DNA from: Metellina segmentata
Lineage: Eukaryota > Arthropoda > Arachnida > Araneae > Tetragnathidae
Length of the DNA: 64,000 bases
Assembly: GCA_947359465.1 (NCBI GenBank)
Contig: OX375880.1
Location: forward strand, 19,854,714 to 19,918,713
Direction: 5' to 3'
Under the pieces are notes generated by a model. It did no database searches. It had not been told where the DNA came from and worked only from the letters and a program-made list of their open reading frames with translations. The translations under genes and the position numbers were made by a program. This document shows positions 23,067 to 34,419 of the stretch, piece by piece. Position 1 is the first letter of the stretch; every line of letters begins with the position of its first letter.

Positions 23067-24270
23067 TTAGCTGAATAACCCGGCGTTGCTTGGGTTGAAA
23101 TGGTTAAATGTTGGTTGGAAAGTGTGAATTAGAATAATCACTTTTCTTACATAGAAAAATGCAATAATTTAAGTTGTAGGGAAAATACTTTTTTACTTAG
23201 TTTTAACATTTTCATGGCTTCTACAGTTTACTTCGGATGCAAATATATACATTTAATTCTTGAATAATATATTGATTGCAATATGCAAAAAACTAAGACA
23301 TACAAATAGAAACAAAATTCCGATGTTAAAAATGCAGAATTCTGCAAAACGAAAGATGTGCGAAGCGTCGAATTTAGACTTCTCCTGAGCTGAAATAGAG
23401 CAATTCAAAAAGAGATTAGAAAAATATTGATAAAGACGCTAATGATTTATGAAATTTAGTTGTTGTTGTTGTTTCTAATGCCTACACTGGCAGACCAGAG
23501 GAGTGCCAGGCCCGTAGAAGACGGCAAGAGGCGAGGGGGTGCGCCTTCCATGTTATTGAGCCCCATTGGGAGGAAGTCCGACTTTGCTCGGCATACATGA
23601 CACATCCGTTTTACAGGAAGGTCCCTTTCATACATCCATTCACTCACACATATCGTAATTTAGATACCAATCAGAGGCCGATAACCCTCTGATCAGATAC
23701 CCCCAGAGGTATTGATTTGGTATGGGAACATGGGGGACTTTGTGACCACGACCGATTTAACGTGCTCCAGTCACCATTAGTGAACACGACGGTCTTTAGC
23801 CAGGTCGAAGCGCCGATCTCACAATCATCAGAATTGCAGGCTCCGCCGAGGACAGAACCCACAATACTTCTGATGCGAGCCCGACGCTCTACTGACTGAG
23901 CTACCGCGGCTCATGAAATTTAGCAATGCTCAAGTATGACCGTAACATTTCCCTGTGGTTAACTCAAATACACAAACACGGGATTCTAAATCAAATTTAT
24001 AAAATAAAACATTAATTCTGGTTGGCCAGGTTTCCTGTCGAACGTGTTTCCTTGTCCATATCCATTTATTGCTGACAAACAAACTTTACATTTTCAAATT
24101 GAGGCTTCGAGGGGCACTTTTTGGGCATGTTTTCCACAGTGTTCCAAAGTAGAAGTGTACCAAATTTGGTGTGGATTGGTCAAACGGTGTGGATTTGTAG
24201 AGAATACACACATTCAAATCCTTTGTTGATTTTAAAATAAAGTCATTGCATTTGTAAAAATGCTGCGACA
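23067..24270 (-). mobile_element. Helitron-like non-autonomous element, minus strand, split by a SINE
   Basis: On the minus strand the element ends CAACGCCGGGTTATTCAGCT then AA, followed by T: a GC hairpin close to a CTRR terminus, the Helitron-type 3' end, at 23067. The other part, near 24130-24230, carries ACCAAATTTGGTGTGGATTG and GTCAAACGGTGTGGATTTGT, a sequence style common in such elements. The 5' boundary is uncertain. A SINE at 23460-23912 has inserted in it. No Rep/helicase frame is present. Confidence 0.4.
23460..23912 (-). mobile_element. tRNA-derived SINE (family B) with (CAA)n tail
   Basis: The element is flanked by a perfect 11-bp direct repeat ATGAAATTTAG (23449-23459 and 23913-23923). 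On the minus strand it begins with a tRNA-like head: AGCCGCGGTAGCTCAGTCAG, TAGAGCGTCGGGCTCGCATC, and a degenerate B box GGGTTCTGTCC. It ends in a (CAA)n tail, seen as TTGTTGTTGTTG at the left edge. It is 453 bp long and unrelated to the ATTACC-tailed SINEs elsewhere. The short frames within it are not genes. Confidence 0.85.
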
Positions 24271-24277
24271 TTTTAAT

Positions 24278-24496
24278 TCACATCCAAGTCGTGTTGATTT
24301 CCTTCGCATGGCTCATACAGTCGGCCATAATAATTCGATCTTGCCACAGATGAGATGAGACATTTGCCATGTCTGGTTCAAAGTCATCGTCACAAACACC
24401 GACAGTTTGATACCTGTAGCATATTTGGAAGAGATCGTCGGTGAACAGAGACGAAATTACAACTTTCATTTCATGAAACAGTTTCTTCGGAGTCAC
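24278..24496 (-). other. Unrecognised open frame of 72 codons
   Basis: The predicted peptide (TPKKLFHEMKVVISSLFTDD ... HLWQDRIIMADCMSHAKEIN) has a balanced, protein-like composition unlike the N/K/F-rich chance frames around it. It has no motif I can name. It could be an exon or a remnant of an unrecognised element. No flanking splice signals were convincingly paired. Confidence 0.2.
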
Positions 24497-24768
24497 GTAA
24501 GTCCAAGTCAGCTGAAACCGGGTCGAGGCCTTGTCTGAAATGTTTCAACTGCCTTCGAAGTCTGCAAAGGCCGTGATTGTGTCCGCAATACTTCATCACT
24601 TTGTATCTTGTTTATAATATTTCTGTATTCACAAATATTTCGTTTTAAATAATGTAAATTTAGCGTTAAACGTAATTTGATAAATAAAATTGGTAATTTT
24701 GAAAAAGACATAAATCGTTTTGTATAAAACAATTTTGTGTAAAGTAATATGCATTTAATATTTGGATG

Positions 24769-24796
24769 GGTTAAAGTTACAGTGGCGTAAATCACT

Positions 24797-24832
<36 letters not shown>

Positions 24833-25144
24833 ATGATTTGGACACAGAAACCAGATATAATATAACCAAATTTTACTGAAAACAATTAGTTGGATGCAGA
24901 AACCAGATATAATCTAACCAAATTTCACTGAAAACAATTAGTTGGATGCAGAAACCAGACATAATCTAACCAAATTTCACTGAAAACAATTAGTTGGATG
25001 CAGAAACCAGATTTAGATAGATCGATCTGTTTACAGGAAACGTGAAGTAAGTCGTATCTTCATTCCACTGCCAACTGATGGCAGTGGAAATACTGTCTTT
25101 TTCATCTTTTTCGAAAGTGACTTACACCACTGTAACTTTAAACC
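24769..25144. mobile_element. 376-bp MITE-like element
   Basis: Imperfect inverted repeats of about 31 bp bound the element. The left starts GGTTAAAGTTACAGTGGCGT (24769), and the right, in reverse, starts GGTTTAAAGTTACAGTGGTG (25144). Inside are a 31-base A-run (24801-24831), a 52-bp tandem repeat, and a hairpin CACTGCCAACTGATGGCAGTG near 25067. No target duplication is certain because the outer flanks are themselves complementary. The superfamily is unknown. Confidence 0.65.
24839..25013. repeat. 52-bp tandem repeat, about 3.3 copies
   Basis: The units share CAGAAACCAGATATAATCTA, then ACCAAATTTCACTGAAAACA and ATTAGTTGGATG. Copy starts are spaced 52 bp apart (24845, 24897 and so on). The repeat lies wholly inside the MITE at 24769-25144. 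Confidence 0.85.
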
Positions 25145-25832
25145 GTCTATTTGTAATTATAATACTGCCTTTCAAATCCTAGGACTAGGTTTTACTTGAT
25201 CTAAACGTATGTGAAATAAGAGGGGTCGGTCATGACCACAAATGTCCCAACGTTGGCGTGGAGTAGAAGTTTGGAGATTGAAGTGTACCAGCTTATGTGT
25301 ACTTCGTCATCTGACCGTGTTTCAAGAAAGGGTGTTTGTAACGTCGTGGGTATAGTTTACGTGTCGAGTGGCTTGAAGATAATTAAAACGACATTTAAAA
25401 TTACAGCACATTTAATTAATTATAGAAGAATACATATAAGTTAAAACTATTTCGAGGCTGATAGATATTGTACACAAATAGGGTTTCAGTCCCGCGACTT
25501 CAATCGGAGCAGAGACGTCCTGCGTCCGCTGACGTTCCTGCTTTCCACGATTCTCCTTTTCCTCGAGAGAAGACCCCACATGTTCTTCCGAAGCCGCTAT
25601 CGCCCAAAGAGAAGGGGATACCCTCATCCGGTCATAAATTCATGGACCACCATGAAAAATTGGTCAGGGGGGCCCCTACGGTCACGCTACAGTGTTGATC
25701 TCGATTCTTCAATTTCGACATGGATACCGGACCGTCCGGATATGAAACATCACCACCATCCAATTTATCACATATCGTCGAACCTCACCAAACTTTTAAT
25801 TAGCAAATCCCTAGCTATTGGTAATTTTTGAT
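25145..25832. other. Non-coding stretch with SINE debris
   Basis: A diverged family A fragment lies on the plus strand near 25230-25345 (CAACGTTGGCGTGGAGTAG, TCGTCATCTGACCGTG). The remainder, including the C-rich segment 25490-25720, has no recognisable gene. Confidence 0.4.
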
Positions 25833-26130
25833 TAACGTCGTACTAGAGCAAAACAAGTTATTGACGAAAGTCCGGGAGAGATCCCCCAAGGGAAAGATTC
25901 GAGGACAACACGACATTTTGAACCACAGCAAAACCTGAGCTGGCACCCTGCTCTCTAAATTTCCACACAAACTCAACGTGAGGACTTACTACCACGACAG
26001 ATTTAAGGTGCACCAGCCGCCTCTACAGCATACGCTTACAAACATCCATGCACTGATCAGGGTTCGAAACAGGAACTTCGTATCTGGAGGCCAACACCTT
26101 AACCACCAGACTGATTCTTCAGTTTCTTGG
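25833..26130 (-). repeat. SINE family A, minus strand
   Basis: The tail begins at 25833 (AACGTCGTACTAGAGCAA), the body runs through CTGAGCTGGCACCCTGCTCT, and the degenerate head ends near 26125 (GGCCAACACCTTAACCACCA). It is more diverged than its neighbour at 26193-26525. Confidence 0.7.
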
Positions 26131-26192
26131 GGGACGCAGTAATCAGGTTTGGTGATTTCGAATCCTATCAAAGACCGTTTGGTACAAATGGG

Positions 26193-26525
26193 TAATTTGG
26201 TAATTTTTTAGTTAACGTCGTACTAGAGCAACACAACGGGCTATTGACGACGGTCCGCGATCAGTCCCTTAAGGGAAAGATCCGAGGACAACACCTCGTA
26301 ATTTTGAACCACGGTCAGATGACGAAGCAACACCTGAGCTGGCACCCCACTCTCCAAACTTCCACGCCAACCCAACGTGAGGACTTTCGGCCACGACAGA
26401 TTTAAGGTGCACCAGCCGCCTCTACACCATACGTTTACAAACATCCATGCCCGAACCCGGATTCGAACCAGGAACCTTCCGATCTAGAGGCTAACACCTT
26501 AACCACTATACTGGTTGGTCGGCAA
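26193..26525 (-). mobile_element. SINE family A, full length with 14-bp target duplication
   Basis: A perfect 14-bp direct repeat TTGGTACAAATGGG (26179-26192 and 26526-26539) flanks the copy. On the minus strand it starts GCCGACCAACCAGTATAGTG (A-box region), contains the B box GGTTCGAATCC, then the shared body, and ends with GTTAACTAAAAAATTACC. It is about 333 bp long. Target duplication and tail show retrotransposition by a LINE-type machinery. Confidence 0.92.
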
Positions 26526-26549
26526 TTGGTACAAATGGGACTGGCGCAC

Positions 26550-26780
26550 ATTAAATCTGTCGTGGCCTCAAACGTCCTCACGTTGGGTTGATGTGGAAGG
26601 TTTGAGAGTGGGGTGCCAGCTCAGGTGTTGCTTCGTCATCTGACCGTGGTTCAAAATTATGAGGTGTTGTCCTCGTTTCTTTCCCTTAAGGGATTGATCC
26701 CGGACAGTCGTCAATAGCCCGTTGTGTTGCTCTAGTACGACGTTAACTAAAATTACCATTACTATTACCATTACCTAAGA
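26550..26780 (+). repeat. SINE family A, 5'-truncated copy
   Basis: The copy runs from TTAAATCTGTCGTGGCCTC through the body to the tail CATTACTATTACCATTACC. It lies head-to-head with the preceding copy and directly abuts the satellite array, whose first partial monomer continues from it. Confidence 0.8.
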
Positions 26781-26789
26781 TATGCTTGT

Positions 26790-29700
26790 TATCTGACCAT
26801 GGTTCAAAATTACAAGGTGTTGTCCTCGGATCTTTCCCTTAAGGAACTGATCCCGGACTGTCGTCAATAGCCTGTTGTGTTGCTCTAGTACGACGCTAAT
26901 TAAAATGATCTTACTTTTACTCCCAATTTTAAGTAACGGAGGCGTGGGTCAGTGAGCATATCCACTGCGCTAACAACCTTATGGTTCAAAAGTACGAGGT
27001 GTTGTCCTCGGATCTTTCGCTTAAGGAATTGATCCCGGACTGTCGTCAATAGCCTGTTGTGTGGCTCTAGTACGACGCTAATTAAAATGATCTTACTTTT
27101 ACTCCCAATTTTAAGTAACGGAGGCGTGGGTCAGTGAGCATATCCACTGCGCTAACAACCTTATGGTTCAAAAGTACGAGGTGTTGTCCTCGGATCTTTC
27201 CCTTAAGGAACTGATCCCGGACTGTCGTCAATAGCCTGTTGTGTTGCTCTAGTACGACGCTAATTAAAATGATCTTACTTTTACTCCCAATTTTAAGTAA
27301 CAGAGGCGTGGGTCAGTGAGCATGTCCACTGCGCTAACAACCTTATGGTTCAAAAGTACGAGGTGTTGTCCTCGGATCTTTCCCTTAAGGAACTGATCCC
27401 GGAGTGTCGTCAATAGCCTGTTGTGTTGCTCTAGTACGACGCTAATTAAAATGATCTTACTTTTACACCCAATTTTAAGTAACGGAGGCGTGGGTCAGTG
27501 AGCATGTCCACTGCGCTAACAACCTTATGGTTCAAAAGTACGAGGTGTTGTTCTCGGATCGTTCCCTTAAGGGACTGATCCCGGACCGTCGTCAATAGCC
27601 TGTTGTGTTGCTCTAGTACGACGCTAATTAAATTGATCTTACTTTTACTCCCAATTTTAAGTAACGGAGGCGTGGGTCAGTGAGCATGTCCACTGCGCTA
27701 ACAACCTTATGGTTCAAAAGTACGAGGTGTTGTCCTCGGATCTTTCGCTTAAGGAACTGATCCCGGACTGTCGTCAATAGCCTGTTGTGTTGCTCTAGTA
27801 CGACGCTAATTAAAATGATCTTACTTTTACTCCCAATTTTAAGTAACGGAGGCGTGGGTCAGTGAGCATGTCCACTGCGCTAACAACCTTATGGTTCAAA
27901 AGTACGAGGTGTTGTCCTCGGATCTTTCGCTTAAGGAACTGATCCCGGACTGTCGTCAATAGCCTGTTGTGTTGCTCTAGTACGACGCTAATTAAAATGA
28001 TCTTACTTTTACTCCCAATTTTAAGTAACGGAGGCGTGGGTCAGTGAGCATATCCACTGCGCTAACAACCTTATGGTTCAAAAGTACGAGGTGTTGTCCT
28101 CGGATCTTTCCCTTAAGGAACTGATCCCGGACTGTCGTCAATAGCCTGTTGTGTTGCTCTAGTACGACGCTAATTAAAATGATCTTACTTTTACACCCAA
28201 TTTTAAGTAACGGAGGCGTGGGTCAGTGAGCATGTCCACTGCGCTAACAACCTTATGGTTCAAAAGTACGAGGTGTTGTTCTCGGATCGTTCCCTTAAGG
28301 GACTGATCCCGGACCGTCGTCAATAGCCTGTTGTGTTGCTCTAGTACGACGCTAATTAAAATGATCTTACTTTTACTCCCAATTTTAAGTAACGGAAGCG
28401 TGGGTCAGTGAGCATGTCCACTGCGCTAACAACCTTATGGTTCAAAAGTACGAGGTGTTGTCCTCGGATCTTTCGCTTAAGGAACTGATCCCGGACTGTC
28501 GTCAATAGCCTGTTGTGTGGCTCTAGTACGACGCTAATTAAAATGATCTTACTTTTACTCCCAATTTTAAGTAACGGAGGCGTGGGTCAGTGAGCATATC
28601 CACTGCGCTAACAACCTTATGGTTCAAAAGTACGAGGTGTTGTCCTCGGATCTTTCCCTTAAGGAACTGATCCCGGACTGTCGTCAATAGCCTGTTGTGT
28701 TGCTCTAGTACGACGCTAATTAAAATGATCTTACTTTTACTCCCAATTTTAAGTAACAGAGGCGTGGGTCAGTGAGCATGTCCACTGCGCTAACAACCTT
28801 ATGGTTCAAAAGTACGAGGTGTTGTCCTCGGATCTTTCCCTTAAGGAACTGATCCCGGAGTGTCGTCAATAGCCTGTTGTGTTGCTCTAGTACGACGCTA
28901 ATTAAAATGATCTTACTTTTACACCCAATTTTAAGTAACGGAGGCGTGGGTCAGTGAGCATGTCCACTGCGCTAACAACCTTATGGTTCAAAAGTACGAG
29001 GTGTTGTTCTCGGATCGTTCCCTTAAGGGACTGATCCCGGACCGTCGTCAATAGCCTGTTGTGTTGCTCTAGTACGACGCTAATTAAAATGATCTTACTT
29101 TTACTCCCAATTTTAAGTAACGGAGGCGTGGGTCAGTGAGCATGTCCACTGCGCTAACAACCTTATGGTTCAAAAGTACGAGGTGTTGTCCTCGGATCTT
29201 TCGCTTAAGGAACTGATCCCGGACTGTCGTCAATAGCCTGTTGTGTTGCTCTAGTACGACGCTAATTAAAATGATCTTACTTTTACTCCCAATTTTAAGT
29301 AACGGAGGCGTGGGTCAGTGAGCATGTCCACTGCGCTAACAACCTTATGGTTCAAAAGTACGAGGTGTTGTCCTCGGATCTTTCGCTTAAGGAACTGATC
29401 CCGGACTGTCGTCAATAGCCTGTTGTGTTGCTCTAGTACGACGCTAATTAAAATGATCTTACTTTTACTCCCAATTTTAAGTAACGGAGGCGTGGGTCAG
29501 TGAGCATATCCACTGCGCTAACAACCTTATGGTTCAAAAGTACGAGGTGTTGTCCTCGGATCTTTCCCTTAAGGAACTGATCCCGGACTGTCGTCAATAG
29601 CCTGCTGTGTTGCTCTAGTACGACGCTAATTAAAATGATCTTACTTTTACACCCAATTTTAAGTAACGGAGGCGTGGGTCAGTGAGCATGTCCACTGCGC

Positions 29701-31985
29701 TAACAACCTTATGGTTCAAAAGTACGAGGTGTTGTTCTCGGATCGTTCCCTTAAGGGACTGATCCCGGACCGTCGTCAATAGCCTGTTGTGTTGCTCTAG
29801 TACGACGCTAATTAAAATGATCTTACTTTTACTCCCAATTTTAAGTAACGGAAGCGTGGGTCAGTGAGCATGTCCACTGCGCTAACAACCTTATGGTTCA
29901 AAAGTACGAGGTGTTGTCCTCGGATCTTTCGCTTAAGGAACTGATCCCGGACTGTCGTCAATAGCCTGTTGTGTTGCTCTAGTACGACGCTAATTAAAAT
30001 GATCTTACTTTTACTCCCAATTTTAAGTAACGGAGGCGTGGGTCAGTGAGCATATCCACTGCGCTAACAACCTTATGGTTCAAAAGTACGAGGTGTTGTC
30101 CTCGGATCTTTCCCTTAAGGAACTGATCCCGGACTGTCGTCAATAGCCTGTTGTGTTGCTCTAGTACGACGCTAATTAAAATGATCTTACTTTTACTCCC
30201 AATTTTAAGTAACAGAGGCGTGGGTCAGTGAGCATGTCCACTGCGCTAACAACCTTATGGTTCAAAAGTACGAGGTGTTGTCCTCGGATCTTTCCCTTAA
30301 GGAACTGATCCCGGAGTGTCGTCAATAGCCTGTTGTGTTGCTCTTGTACGACGCTAATTAAAATGATCTTACTTTTACACCCAATTTTAAGTAACGGAGG
30401 CGTGGGTCAGTGAGCATGTCCACTGCGCTAACAACCTTATGGTTCAAAAGTACGAGGTGTTGTCCTCGGATCTTTCCCTTAAGGGACTGATCCCGGACTG
30501 TCGTCAATAGCCTGTTGTGTTGCTCTAGTACGACGCTAATTAAAATGATCTTACTTTTACTCCCAATTTTAAGTAACGGAGGCGTGGGTCAGTGAGCATG
30601 TCCACTGCGCTAACAACCTTATGGTTCAAAAGTACGAGGTGTTGTCCTCGGATCTTTCCCTTAAGGGACTGATCCCGGACTGTCGTCAATAGCCTGTTGT
30701 GTTGCTCTAGTACGACGCTAATTAAAATGATCTTACTTTTACTCCCAATTTTAAGTAACGGAGGCGTGGGTCAGTGAGCATGTCCACTGCGCTAACAACC
30801 TTATGGTTCAAAAGTACGAGGTGTTGTCCTCGGATCTTTCCCTTAAGGGACTGATCCCGGACTGTCGTCAATAGCCTGTTGTGTTGCTCTAGTACGACGC
30901 CAATTAAAATGTTCTTACTTTTACTCCCAATTTTAAGTAACGGAGGCGTGGGTCAGTGAACATGTCCACTGCGCTAACAACCTTATGGTTCAAAAGTACG
31001 AGGTGTTGTCCTCGGATCTTTCCCTTAAGGGACTGATCCCGGACCGTCGTCAATAGCCTGTTGTGTTGCTCTAGTACGACGCCAATTAAAATGTTCTTAC
31101 TTTTACTCCCAATTTTAAGTAACGGAGGCGTGGGTCAGTGAACATGTCCACTGCGCTAACAACCTTATGGTTCAAAAGTACGAGGTGTTGTCCTCGGATC
31201 TTTCCCTTAAGGGACTGATCCCGGACTGTCGTCAATAGCCTGTTGTGTTGCTCTAGTACGACGCCAATTAAAATGTTCTTACTTTTACTCCCAATTTTAA
31301 GTAACGGAGGCGTGGGTCAGTGAACATGTCCACTGCGCTAACAACCTTATGGTTCAAAAGTACGAGGTGTTGTCCTCGGATCTTTTTCCTTAAGGGACTG
31401 ATCCCGGACTGTCGTCAATAGCCTGTTGTGTTGCTCTAGTACGACGCCAATTAAAATGTTCTTACTTTTACTCCCAATTTTAAGTAACGGAGGCGTGGGT
31501 CAGTGAACATGTCCACTGCGCTAACAACCTTATGGTTCAAAAGTACGAGGTGTTGTCCTCGGATCTTTCCCTTAAGGGACTGATCCCGGACTGTCGTCAA
31601 TAGCCTGTTGTGTTGCTCTAGTACGACGCCAATTAAAATGTTCTTACTTTTACTCCCAATTTTAAGTAACGGAGGCGTGGGTCAGTGAACATGTCCACTG
31701 CACTAACAACCTTATGGTTCAAAAGTACGAGGTGTTGTCCTCGGATCTTTCCCTTAAGGGACTGATCCCGGACTGTCGTCAATAGCCTGTTGTGTTGCTC
31801 TAGTACGACGCCAATTAAAATGTTCTTACTTTTACTCCCAATTTTAAGTAACGGAGGCGTGGGTCAGTGAACATGTCCACTGCGCTAACAACCTTATGGT
31901 TCAAAAGTACGAGGTGTTGTCCTCGGATCTTTCCCTTAAGGGACTGATCCCGGACCGTCGTCAATAGCCTGTTGTGTTGCTCTAG
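26790..31985 (+). repeat. 182-bp satellite array, about 28 monomers, with higher-order structure
   Basis: GGCGTGGGTCAGTGA recurs every 182 bp from 26941 to 31856 (28 occurrences), preceded by a partial monomer. About 110 bp of each monomer is family A SINE tail (GAGGTGTTGTCCTCGGATCT, GATCCCGGACTGTCGTCAAT, TTGCTCTAGTACGACG). The other 72 bp (CTTACTTTTACTCCCAATTT through CCACTGCGCTAACAACCTT) is not part of the standard SINE. Diagnostic variants repeat every eight monomers (1,456 bp) from 26941 to about 30398. Beyond that the monomers become a more uniform block with GCCAATTAAAATGTTC and CAGTGAACATG variants. The array ends abruptly in a SINE-like tail near 31985. Confidence 0.95.
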
Positions 31986-32685
31986 ATGTTAACTAACTAA
32001 TAATTACCTTCTGACTTGGAAATCGATTGTATTTCTCTGAGAGTTCCCACGGAGTGCAGTATTTTGTGTGCGTCACAACACACAAAATGGCTACACGACT
32101 GCATCCATTGATGGTAGGTTTGTATTCGATTAACGTCGCACTGGAGCAACACAACGTGCCATTGGCGATGGTCCGGAAGAAACGTTGGATCAATCTACCG
32201 ATAGAATCAGTATTTTCTTTTCTTGCTATAGTCAGTGAAAAGAAATCTCTTGTGACCACAGACGAGTGCTAGCCTCTGTCTTGTTTCCATGGCGATGAAA
32301 GTACTCATCTGGTGAATGTGGTGTGATTTATGACTTCGAGGATTTCACCAGTTAGAGAAACTCCTGCGCTCTCTATTAACGGTTCGCGGATTTCGACCGA
32401 ATGATGGATGTGGGAAGTAATCGAGCTCTTCTGTCTTCAGTGCGCTACGCCGAACTCTCGGGATAAGAACTAAACTGAAAAGAAGGGCCTAGGAGAGGGT
32501 ACAATTGAAAGAGCGGACACCCTCGTTTGGGGTAAATTACCCGCAAAAATGTCGCTAGATACAAACATTCATATCAACCGCAGCAAAATGTGTGAGGCTA
32601 TGTGTATGAAGAGAACCCGAATGGAGGACAATACCACGTAATTTCGAACCACGGTCAGATGACGAGGTCACATTTCAAATCGCAC
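31986..32685. other. Non-coding stretch downstream of the satellite
   Basis: The overlapping frames at 31993-32272 partly read through a minus-strand SINE tail (32125-32190, AACGTCGCACTGGAGCAACA). No domain is visible. The piece 32625-32700 resembles family A body on the minus strand (ACCACGGTCAGATGACGAGG). Confidence 0.35.
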
Positions 32686-32689
32686 CCCA

Positions 32690-32945
32690 CTCTCCGAACT
32701 TCCACTCATCGCCTCAAGTTGGGTTGGTGCGGAAGTTTGGAGAGTGGGGTGCCAGCTCAGGTGTTTCTTCGTCATCTGACCGAGGTTCAAAATTATGAGG
32801 TATTGTCATCGGATCTATCCCTCAAGGGATGGATCGCGCACTGTCGTCGTTTCGGATCCTTCCCTTAAGGGACTGATCCCGGACCGTCGTTAATAGCCCG
32901 TTGTGTTGCTCTGGTACGACGTTAAGCAAAATTACCATTTTTACT
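32690..32945 (+). repeat. SINE family A, 5'-truncated copy
   Basis: The stretch from GTTGGGTTGGTGCGGAAGT through GGTGCCAGCTCAGG to the tail ACGTTAAGCAAAATTACCA is family A. It contains a partial internal repetition of the GGATCTTTCCCTTAAGGGA region (32805-32880). Confidence 0.75.
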
Positions 32946-33363
32946 ACGCGTACAGGAAAATTAGCAATTCTGAGCAAAATCACTACCGCCTCCTAGATTT
33001 AGCTTGACAGAAATTCTCATACGTACTGTACGGGTTTCTCTCACTGCTGCCTCTTAAGAATACGGGGGCTTCTCAAGTGGTTTTGGAACTTCATTTCCTA
33101 AAAGGTAAGTTGAATCATTTCAGTGATTCATGCGATACTATTGGAATACGAATTTTAAGTTGAAATTCCATTGTTTGGGAAATACAATGAAGCTTTACAC
33201 TAAAAAATAACCGAGGTACAACTGGTATTCTACCGTTCGGAGAATATTTCAAAAGAATTCTATGCATTCGTAATATTTAATTTGTGAAATAAATATAGAA
33301 ATAGGAAACCACGCTAGGAAAAATTCAACTTGAGACTCAATTTTCGCTTCATTTCTATTTTCT
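32946..33363. other. AT-rich DNA, no gene seen
   Basis: No coding or repeat structure was recognised between the SINE and the following MITE. Confidence 0.35.
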
Positions 33364-33367
33364 CTAG

Positions 33368-34151
33368 CCCGGCGTTAGTCGCGCCACTTTTTGTAACGTG
33401 AGTAGGCGCGCCGGTCTTTTCGACCGAACAATTTTTATAACAGATAGAAACTGTTTCTGGAATAACCAAACACTTTTATGGATACATATCAATAAAAAGT
33501 ATGTAAAAAGTTATTTTTAAACATAAATCGCGATGACAATCAAGTGGCAAATGCATAAATTCTAGAAATTAATTTAAAAGTATGAGAAGATAACGTAAAC
33601 AAATAAACATATTTTTATGTAAAATTAAACAATTAAAAATTTTTTTAATAATTAGTAATGAATTTTATATAATAACAAATATTTAATTATGATTAAGAAA
33701 AAAAATGAATTTATATTTGTGAATTTATAAATATTTTTTACTCTATTTCCAATTCTGCTCTGTCAATTTGAGAACACTCAGTACAAACTGTTTGTGCATG
33801 TGTTCCCTGCAAATATATTTGCAACAATCGCGACATGTTTGCTGCATTTTTTTATTTCTTGTGTTGCGAGCCAGCCAGCACCAAAAAAACGTGGAGAAAT
33901 GAATATGCACTCTCCTTCCTATTTGGACTAACGTCAGTAGGCGCGCCGCGGTCAGTTTGACCGAACTTCCCTTTCGGATACCATAACTTCCAGGAATTTC
34001 ACAAGAAAGTGACCAAACAGGGGGAAGTGCTAGAGGACACTTTGAAGGTCAGCTACACAATGTCATTCCTCTTTATTTAAAAATTACGGGAAGATACAAC
34101 AGAAAGAGCATGCACTTGCGGGGAAATGACCAATGCGCGACTAACCGCGGG
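33368..34151. mobile_element. 784-bp MITE with CTAG duplication
   Basis: The left end CCCGGCGTTAGTCGCGCC and the right end, read in reverse, CCCGCGGTTAGTCGCGC are inverted repeats, each flanked by CTAG (33364-33367 and 34152-34155). Just inside both ends, in the same orientation, is AGTAGGCGCGCCG followed by a small GGTC...GACCGAAC hairpin (33402-33430 and 33938-33967). The CCC...GGG termini with a 4-bp palindromic target recall piggyBac-type insertion, but the target is CTAG, not TTAA. No protein is encoded. Confidence 0.7.
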
Positions 34152-34419
34152 CTAGTTCAGTTTATGGTAGAAATAAAAAGATCAGAGTGATCCTCTATTT
34201 TAGTAACTAGGGGCTCCGATTTTCGTTCGTGACATAATTAAATGTCCTTGAAATGTCTATGCTACAGCTCCAGACCAGCAATCATTTGGATTATGTACAT
34301 GGTTGAATTTCTGGTGCTAGTATCAAAGTGAACATGACATTCTTGCTAACGATAATAAGTTATAGTGCGAATTTCTTTTGAATGTTAAAAATAGCAGCCA
34401 TGAGGCATCCATTCTTGTA

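Noticed and set aside
26941..31985. CRISPR-like array of regular repeats
   Set aside because: The whole 182-bp unit is conserved with no unique spacers, no cas genes are present, and the context is eukaryotic. It is a satellite.
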